From assembly GCF_000337595.1 (NCBI RefSeq), contig NZ_AOIL01000019.1:143776-182116 (forward strand): a stretch of 38,341 nt of DNA. The letters run 5' to 3'. Shown in pieces: positions 33,888-38,341 of this stretch. Origin of the DNA: Natrialba taiwanensis DSM 12281 (lineage in GTDB: Archaea; Halobacteriota; Halobacteria; Halobacteriales; Natrialbaceae). The notes under the pieces are model-generated. The model made no database searches. It saw only the letters and a program-made list of their open reading frames with translations, and was not told where the DNA came from. Position numbers and translations under genes: made by a program. Position 1 is the stretch's first letter. Each line of letters starts with the position of its first letter.

Positions 33888-34254
33888 ATGATAATAATCC
33901 CTGTGCAGGCACGCCAGACCCTTACTGATCAGCTGGATTCCCACGCGCGCACCGCTTGGAGTGAGCGATGCGCGCGTGTTGATGCCCGATTCCGTGGCGA
34001 ATACGCTTACACCGACGCCTTTGAGAGCAACCCTTGGTTCGGACCTAACGCGACCGAAGAAGAAAAAAGAACGAATTCGGCAGATCCCAACCAAGCTGTG
34101 CCAGTTAGCCTGGACCGAGGACCCGGACTCGTGGGGATTCGTCTTCTACAAGTATAGCGACAATCGGTACGAGCCGTCGATTATGCTCGACAACTCGTTC
34201 GCTAGCCCACCAGAATCTTGCTCCGACACCGCCGCCCAACTCTACCTCCAGTAG
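33888..34254 (+). pseudogene. Small unrecognised haloarchaeal protein with a one-base frameshift in an A-run
   Basis: The ATG at 33888 opens a frame (MIIIPVQARQTLTDQLDSHA ... EYAYTDAFESNPWFGPNATE) that shifts at a six-A run near 34059-34064. The +1 frame then continues with ERIRQIPTKLCQLAWTEDPD, GFVFYKYSDNRYEPSIM and CSDTAAQLYLQ, ending at TAG 34252-34254. Removing one A gives a protein of about 121 residues whose halves fit together (the acidic EEEK runs into ERIRQIP). Both halves are reminiscent of a small haloarchaeal family I cannot name. Either a true frameshift mutation, a sequence error in the homopolymer, or, less likely, +1 recoding. Confidence 0.55.
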
Positions 34255-34648
34255 GGAGCGCAACCGGGTACGGGCTTAATGAATGGTCCACTGAGTCTCG
34301 CTCTCAAGAAGCGAACAAGTAAGGTAGGGCAGCCCATATATCTTAGCAAACTTTTCTCTCCCCTATAATCGTCCTATTATACTATACGCTTATTACAGAT
34401 GTAGATAGATGACTGTTATCATTACAATCGTACGACTGTAATATAACTCAACTTCGAAGTACGACAATCGCTTTATTGCTGTCATCGCTCCCTATTCTAT
34501 CACTCTATGTCCGTATATATAGTACTATTATATACCCTCATCCCACAATTTCACCAAACGCTCTTCTGTAGGAGATTGTTGATGGTGCACAGCTGTCGCT
34601 CTGGAACCGAAGAAAGCAAGGATACCCCGTCAGCGGTGTCCGTTAGGC
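34255..34648. other. Gene-free AT-rich stretch containing palindromes
   Basis: No coding frame can be supported. Notable are a 22-bp near-palindrome at 34421-34442 (ATTACAATCGT / ACGACTGTAAT, one mismatched pair), a perfect 10-bp palindrome ACTTCGAAGT at 34451-34460, and TA-rich runs around 34508-34540 (GTATATATAGTACTATTATA). The block could be an old control region or element end. Confidence 0.45.
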
Positions 34649-35531
34649 ATGATTCCGCTGGATGTGTTTAGGTCGGAATCTGCCGCAGTGGATCTGTTGC
34701 AGCAGGTTCTCTGGCGAACGGAGTTACTTGCCCTTGCTGCCGTTCTGACCGAACGGTCAAGAACGGAGGCTATGGGCGCTTTCAGCGCTATCTCCGTAAG
34801 AATTGCGACCGCACGTTCAACGACAAGACTGGCACGATTTTCGCCCATTCAAAGATTGCACTCAGAAAGTGGCTGTTCTCGATTTACGCGTTTCTTCGGT
34901 CTAACACGAGTCTCCGTCAGCTTTAGTTCGAAATCGACATCCAGTACAAAGCGATCTACCAGCACGTCGAGCGCCTTCATGAAGCGCTCGACGCACCTTC
35001 GCTCAACCTCGTTGGTCCGGTCGAGATCGACGAAGTCTACATCTCTGTGGGGATGAAAGACCGCGAGCGCGACCGGTCGTCGCGCTCGCGTGGCCTCTTC
35101 AGGTGCGGACAAGGATCGTACGAACAGGACAAACCACCCGAGTTCACAATCGTCGATTGTAGCACCGGCGACCGATACGTAATCCCCGCGAAATCCACCG
35201 ATGAATCGATGATTCGTCTCCTTCTTGTAAACCGCGAGAAGGAGCCACTGACCGTCTACACTGACGGATTTCTTGCCTACGATCCACTCAACGAGGACAA
35301 CGCATTTGATCACGGATACGTCGTCCACGGTGACGGCCAATACGCGGATGAAGACGTTCACGTCAACACTGCGAGAACCACGGATCGTTGCTGCGACCGT
35401 GGCTCTCGCCACATCGAGACATCTCGAAGGATAAACTTACACAGTATCTCTGATCCTTTCATATTCGACAAGAATTGCTGCGGAAATAGGGGAAAGAAGT
35501 GCTCAAACACGCCATCAAAGCTACGCTGTGA
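34649..35531 (+). pseudogene. IS1595-family (ISH4-type) transposase, disrupted
   Basis: A zinc ribbon (CPCCRSDRTVKNGGYGRFQR) appears one frame away from the opening ATG at 34649, followed by NCDRTFNDKTGTIFAHSKIA and a TAG after TSLRQL at about 34924. Catalytic part: VGPVEIDEVYISVGMKDRER (first Asp), KPPEFTIVDCSTGDRYVIPA, EPLTVYTDGFLAYDPL (second Asp), HGYVVHGDGQYADEDVHVN. After that a frameshift moves to CENHGSLLRPWLSPHRDISK, with two further stops before VLKHAIKATL and TGA at 35529-35531. This order is that of haloarchaeal ISH4-like transposases. At least two frameshifts and three stops make it inactive. Confidence 0.7.
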
Positions 35532-35617
35532 GATCAGCAAAGTGCTACACAAGAGCGCTCAACCAAAATAATTCTTTGTTCGGCGACCTTAAATGGACAA
35601 GAACCGAACGGATAGGT

Positions 35618-36157
35618 ATGGAGGCAATTGAACTAACGAGTAGCCAAGAGAAGATTCTTCGTACAGTGATCGATCTTCACACGAAGCTGCAGACGACAGT
35701 GAAGGGCGATGATATTGCTGATGAGGTTGGGTTGAAGGCCGGAACTATCCGAAATAAAATGCAGAGTCTCAAAGCACTACAGCTCGTAGAAGGGTTCCCT
35801 GGTCCAAAGGGAGGATACAAACCGACCGCTGCAGCATACACTGCCCTTGAAATTCAGCAGATAGATGACCCATCTGCCGTCACAGTCAAATACGACGGGG
35901 AGATGGTGGACAATGTGATTGTAGAAGGTATCTCCCTTTCGAGTGTACACCATCCCGACCTCTGTCGAGCCGAGATACGTATGCAGGGAGAGGTGGATAA
36001 TATCTCTGAGGGTGATTTACTTACTGTTGGTCCAACTCCACTCTCGAGATTGACTGTAAAAGGAACAGTAGAACAAAAAGATAGAGCCTCTAATATTGTT
36101 ACCCTTCAGATCGAAGGTATGCAAACCACGGAAAGTGAATCACCGCGAGTACGGTAG
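35618..36157 (+). CDS. Winged-helix transcriptional regulator with C-terminal beta-rich domain (paralog 2)
   Basis: A 179-aa protein clearly paralogous to the gene at 1625: the helix-wing region GTIRNKMQSLKALQLVEGFP and GPKGGYKPTA, and the C-terminal SSVHHPDLCRAEI and VGPTPLSRL segments, are nearly the same. Divergence is concentrated in the N-terminal helix (DLHTKLQTTVKGDDIADEVG) and in the acidic loop before the last strand. The ATG at 35618 is chosen over an upstream extension to 35528, which lies in transposase fossil DNA; a CTTAAAT box lies about 25 nt before it. It converges on gdhB (41 bp between the stops). Its regulatory target is unknown; its neighbour gdhB is a possibility only. 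Confidence 0.8.
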   Translation: MEAIELTSSQEKILRTVIDLHTKLQTTVKGDDIADEVGLKAGTIRNKMQSLKALQLVEGFPGPKGGYKPTAAAYTALEIQQIDDPSAVTVKYDGEMVDNVIVEGISLSSVHHPDLCRAEIRMQGEVDNISEGDLLTVGPTPLSRLTVKGTVEQKDRASNIVTLQIEGMQTTESESPRVR

Positions 36158-36198
36158 CATGTGACTTCCGTGGGTGGCTCAAGGTGTTTGAGAGACCG

Positions 36199-37479
36199 TC
36201 AGGGCCATAGTCCACGTGACTCGTGTGCATCAGCAATACGCGAAAGGGCGACAATATACGCAGCATCTCTCCACGAGACATCTCGACTCTCATATTCAAC
36301 ACATACCGCATTCCATGCATCGACCATTTCTGTCTCGAGTTCCTCCCGAACCGTTTCGAGGGTCCACGATCGTCGATTGATATCTTGGAGCCATTCGAAG
36401 TAACTCACTGTCACACCACCGGCATTAGCGAGGATGTCCGGAATGACCGGGACGCCTCGTTCATTAAGGATGGTATCTCCAGTTGACGTCGTCGGTCCGT
36501 TTGCACCTTCCACTACGATATCTGCTCCAATCCCATCGGCGGTAGCTTCAGTGATGACATTTCCTACTGCTGCTGGAATGAAAATATCCACATCGAGCTC
36601 GAAGAGTTCATCGTTCGACAGTACCGTGTCTGCATATTCTGTGACCGCATTAGGTTCCTCATCATACGAGGGAACAGCGTGAGTATTGATTCCTGCCGGG
36701 TCGTACATTGTGCCGTTCACGTCGCTAACGGCAACAATAGTTGCACCCCACTCATCGAGGAGGCGTGCAGCGTTTGCACCAACGCTCCCATAGCCCTGAA
36801 TGGCGATCGTCGCTTCCGAGAGTGGACGGTCGTAATAGTCACAGGCCGCACGCGTAATTATCGCAACACTTCGGCCGGGTGCTTCAGTACGTCCTTTGCT
36901 CCCGCCAACGATGGGTGGCTTTCCAGTAACAACACCTGGAACTGTTTCTCCTTCCTGCATCGAATACGCATCCATCAACCATGCCATTGTCTGTGGGTCG
37001 GTCCCCATATCCGGAGCAGGGATATCGTGATTTGGCCCCAGTACATCTCGAAGCTCTTGAGTAAATCGCCGAGTGAGACGCTCTTTCTCGGCAGTGCTCA
37101 GATCCGTAGGGTCGACCGCAATACCACCCTTGGCACCACCAAAGGGCAGGCCCATGACTGCACACTTCCAGGTCATCCACATCCCGAGACCTACACACTC
37201 GCTTCTCGTCACCTCTGGGTGATATCGGATCCCACCTTTATACGGACCCTTGATGCTGTCGTGTTGAGCCCGGTATCCTGTGAACACACTAACTGACCCA
37301 TCATCACGCTCAATTGGGACCGTGACTTCATGAACTTGTTTGGGGTGTTCAAGTCGCGTGATAATGTTCGGATCGATGTCAAGATGATCTGCAGCTCGAC
37401 GAAGTTGTCTTCGGGCTGTCTCGAGAGCTGACTCTGGCTCAAATTCCTCTTCAGCCGTAGCTTGGTTACTATTAGACAT
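36199..37479 (-). CDS. gdhB: Glutamate dehydrogenase
   Basis: A 426-aa hexameric-type glutamate dehydrogenase. Glutamate-binding domain features: [34 protein letters not shown] and the catalytic-lysine motif [13 protein letters not shown]; then [19 protein letters not shown]. The Rossmann domain contains [15 protein letters not shown], followed by [10 protein letters not shown] and [15 protein letters not shown]. It interconverts 2-oxoglutarate plus ammonia and glutamate using NAD(H) or NADP(H); cofactor is not assigned. Residues expected for activity are present. ATG at 37479 is preceded by GGAGG about 15 nt upstream within an unusual leader of interleaved inverted repeats (37489-37520), so, unlike many neighbours, it probably has a translated leader. 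Confidence 0.95.
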   Translation of the reverse strand: MSNSNQATAEEEFEPESALETARRQLRRAADHLDIDPNIITRLEHPKQVHEVTVPIERDDGSVSVFTGYRAQHDSIKGPYKGGIRYHPEVTRSECVGLGMWMTWKCAVMGLPFGGAKGGIAVDPTDLSTAEKERLTRRFTQELRDVLGPNHDIPAPDMGTDPQTMAWLMDAYSMQEGETVPGVVTGKPPIVGGSKGRTEAPGRSVAIITRAACDYYDRPLSEATIAIQGYGSVGANAARLLDEWGATIVAVSDVNGTMYDPAGINTHAVPSYDEEPNAVTEYADTVLSNDELFELDVDIFIPAAVGNVITEATADGIGADIVVEGANGPTTSTGDTILNERGVPVIPDILANAGGVTVSYFEWLQDINRRSWTLETVREELETEMVDAWNAVCVEYESRDVSWRDAAYIVALSRIADAHESRGLWP

Positions 37480-37488
37480 TTTCTCTTT

Positions 37489-37520
37489 AAGGCGCCTCCC
37501 TTCAAATGGCGCCTTGAAGG
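37489..37520 (-). promoter_or_regulatory. Interleaved inverted repeats in the gdhB leader
   Basis: AAGGCGCC (37489-37496) pairs with GGCGCCTT (37508-37515), both perfect. CCTTCAA (37499-37505) pairs with TTGAAGG (37514-37520). The pairs cross each other, so they cannot form together as simple hairpins. The Shine-Dalgarno-like GGAGG (37495-37499 on the reverse strand) overlaps the arms. A TATA-like run (AAATATATA) lies beyond, at about 37535-37543. Operator or RNA switch is inferred. Confidence 0.5.
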
Positions 37521-37639
37521 AGATAATAGGTGTCTAAATATATACTTACTGCTCTGTGAGCTATATCTCGGAATTCTAACCAAAACCTGAGTGGTATACG
37601 ATAATATATTAACAAGATCGGGGATCACTTCTATGGGCT

Positions 37640-37779
37640 CTTCTCTGAGACGTTTCTCCAGTCGAGTCAGCGACTAGGCTTGTGACCTCACGGACGCTTT
37701 GAGGAACACCGAGTACACTCGCCACGCGATCGATTTCGCTGAGTACGAACTGGAGTTCGCTCACCAGCACCTTCTCCGA
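37640..37779 (-). pseudogene. TFB fragment (first cyclin repeat only)
   Basis: A reverse-strand frame contains SELQFVLSEIDRVASVLGVP and QSVREVTSL, corresponding to about residues 134-160 of the intact TFB at 608. A short shifted continuation (EKRLREEPIE) may be the next helix. The zinc ribbon, the rest of repeat 1 and repeat 2 are missing. It sits next to and divergent from the right-hand acs, the same arrangement as tfb and acs at the left end. Confidence 0.7.
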
Positions 37780-38004
37780 ATTCGTTCCTGCCATTCCCGT
37801 AGCCGATCCGTCTATGAACGCTTCTCCGTGGAAATCGAACGTCCGTATGCATCCTTCTCTTTCCAGTTGGTTTGGGTGGTAAGCCCTCTTGCTATGCAAG
37901 TTGAGCCTTCGAGGCAAACATGTACTGGTAACTTTTAGTCGCTGTCCGTAACTGCTTCTCGTAGATCAATTCGGACCCACTATGCTAGTATCTTCCCGTC
38001 TCGG

Positions 38005-38015
38005 GTTTAAACCAC
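38005..38015 (+). promoter_or_regulatory. TATA-like box of the right acs copy
   Basis: GTTTAAACCAC lies about 65 nt before the ATG at 38076. The same box at the same distance precedes the left acs copy, within leaders that align along their length (TAGTAT... to AATCTATGACC). Confidence 0.5.
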
Positions 38016-38075
38016 ATCATCTCCAACGATAATAAATCAAATCTACAGGAGAATGGGTATCAAAGGAACGAATCT

Positions 38076-38341
38076 ATGACCGAAGAGAGACCGGCGTATC
38101 CATCCCTCGAGAACCGAACGGCTCGCCACCGAACTCTGCAAGCAATCGGTCGCGACGGTACTACGACGAAGCCAGCCAGTGGCGACTGCTCTGATCGTAA
38201 GTGGCCGACGTACTGGATAACCGCCGCATCATTGCTTGAGTGGAGCGATCCTTACGAGCGCATCGTCGACAAGGAAAATGAGCCGTTCTATCGGTGGTTC
38301 GTCGGTGGGAGCTTGAACGCCGCGGAAAACTGCATCGATCG
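38076..38341 (+). CDS. acs: Acetyl-CoA synthetase (AMP-forming), N-terminal part, runs off the right edge
   Basis: Open from ATG 38076 to the window end (88 codons). The product begins MTEERPAYPSLENRTARHRT and contains EWSDPYERIVD, FYRWFVGGSLNAAENCIDR, the ACAS N-terminal domain pattern, and is clearly homologous to the left-edge copy with scattered substitutions (for example DKENEP against DTENAP). The leader also matches. Likely role is acetate or short-acid activation to acyl-CoA. The catalytic AMP-binding part is outside the window, so activity cannot be judged. Confidence 0.8.
   Translation, partial: MTEERPAYPSLENRTARHRTLQAIGRDGTTTKPASGDCSDRKWPTYWITAASLLEWSDPYERIVDKENEPFYRWFVGGSLNAAENCID

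Noticed and set aside
5238-34926. Several in-frame TAG codons (5238, 29016, 31809, about 34924) might suggest amber recoding such as pyrrolysine.
   Set aside because: TAG is used as a normal stop in intact genes here (lutC ends TAG right before the next ATG; lutB-lutA ends TAG TAG), TGA and frameshifts also break the same pseudogenes, and no pyl genes are present.
34849-35412. Reverse open frame of 187 codons with hydrophobic stretches.
   Set aside because: Antisense to the IS1595-type fossil, whose forward strand carries recognisable catalytic motifs.

Overview
The window is a haloarchaeal accessory region. Proteins are acidic, promoters are archaeal (TATA-like boxes about 25-30 nt before many starts, often with no room for a leader), and the genes are typically haloarchaeal: TFB, Tat-lipoprotein precursor, LctP, PiT/SLC13 transporters with universal stress proteins (USPs), GdhB, and IS4-, ISH3-, IS630- and IS1595-type elements. 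Species cannot be named. No tRNA, rRNA or CRISPR array was seen. Many genes here are decayed.

Layout. 1-4.8 kb: 5' part of an acetyl-CoA synthetase gene running off the left edge, a divergent TFB, a winged-helix regulator, an MBL-fold hydrolase, a Zn-ribbon-less protein with three cyclin-like repeats, and a truncated Tat lipoprotein. 4.9-13.2 kb: an insertion graveyard with a nonsense-broken gene, an IS4-type transposase, a VOC protein, two diverged copies of a second IS4-type element, a complete IS630 element, an ISH3-like fragment and dispersed repeats. 13.3-17.9 kb: intact lactate module, lctP divergent from lutC and a lutB-lutA fusion, sharing a promoter region with a palindrome. 18.2-20.3 kb: a winged-helix/unknown gene pair, a small membrane protein and a DUF6176 protein. 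20.4-24.3 kb: third copy of the second IS4-type element and a third transposase type. 24.4-29.7 kb: PiT transporter plus USP, another USP, an SLC13/TrkA-C transporter, and a two-domain USP gene split by an amber codon. 29.9-35.5 kb: tyrosine recombinase followed by AT-rich fossil DNA (PEP-synthase-like pseudogene fused to an ISH3 remnant, decayed membrane gene, ancient IS630, frameshifted small gene, broken IS1595). 35.6-38.3 kb: a second winged-helix regulator, gdhB with an unusual leader, a TFB fragment, and the 5' part of a second acetyl-CoA synthetase running off the right edge.

The intact genes suggest a carbon/nitrogen uptake and catabolism island: lactate import and oxidation, acetate activation, glutamate dehydrogenase, phosphate and anion/dicarboxylate transport, with several general-transcription-factor-like regulators. 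Both ends carry outward-facing acs copies, each next to a tfb (intact left, fragment right), so the region appears bracketed by an old inverted duplication. The most unusual items are the three-cyclin TFB-like protein, the interleaved inverted repeats before gdhB, the palindrome cluster near 34.4 kb and the dispersed repeat family around the IS4-type elements.
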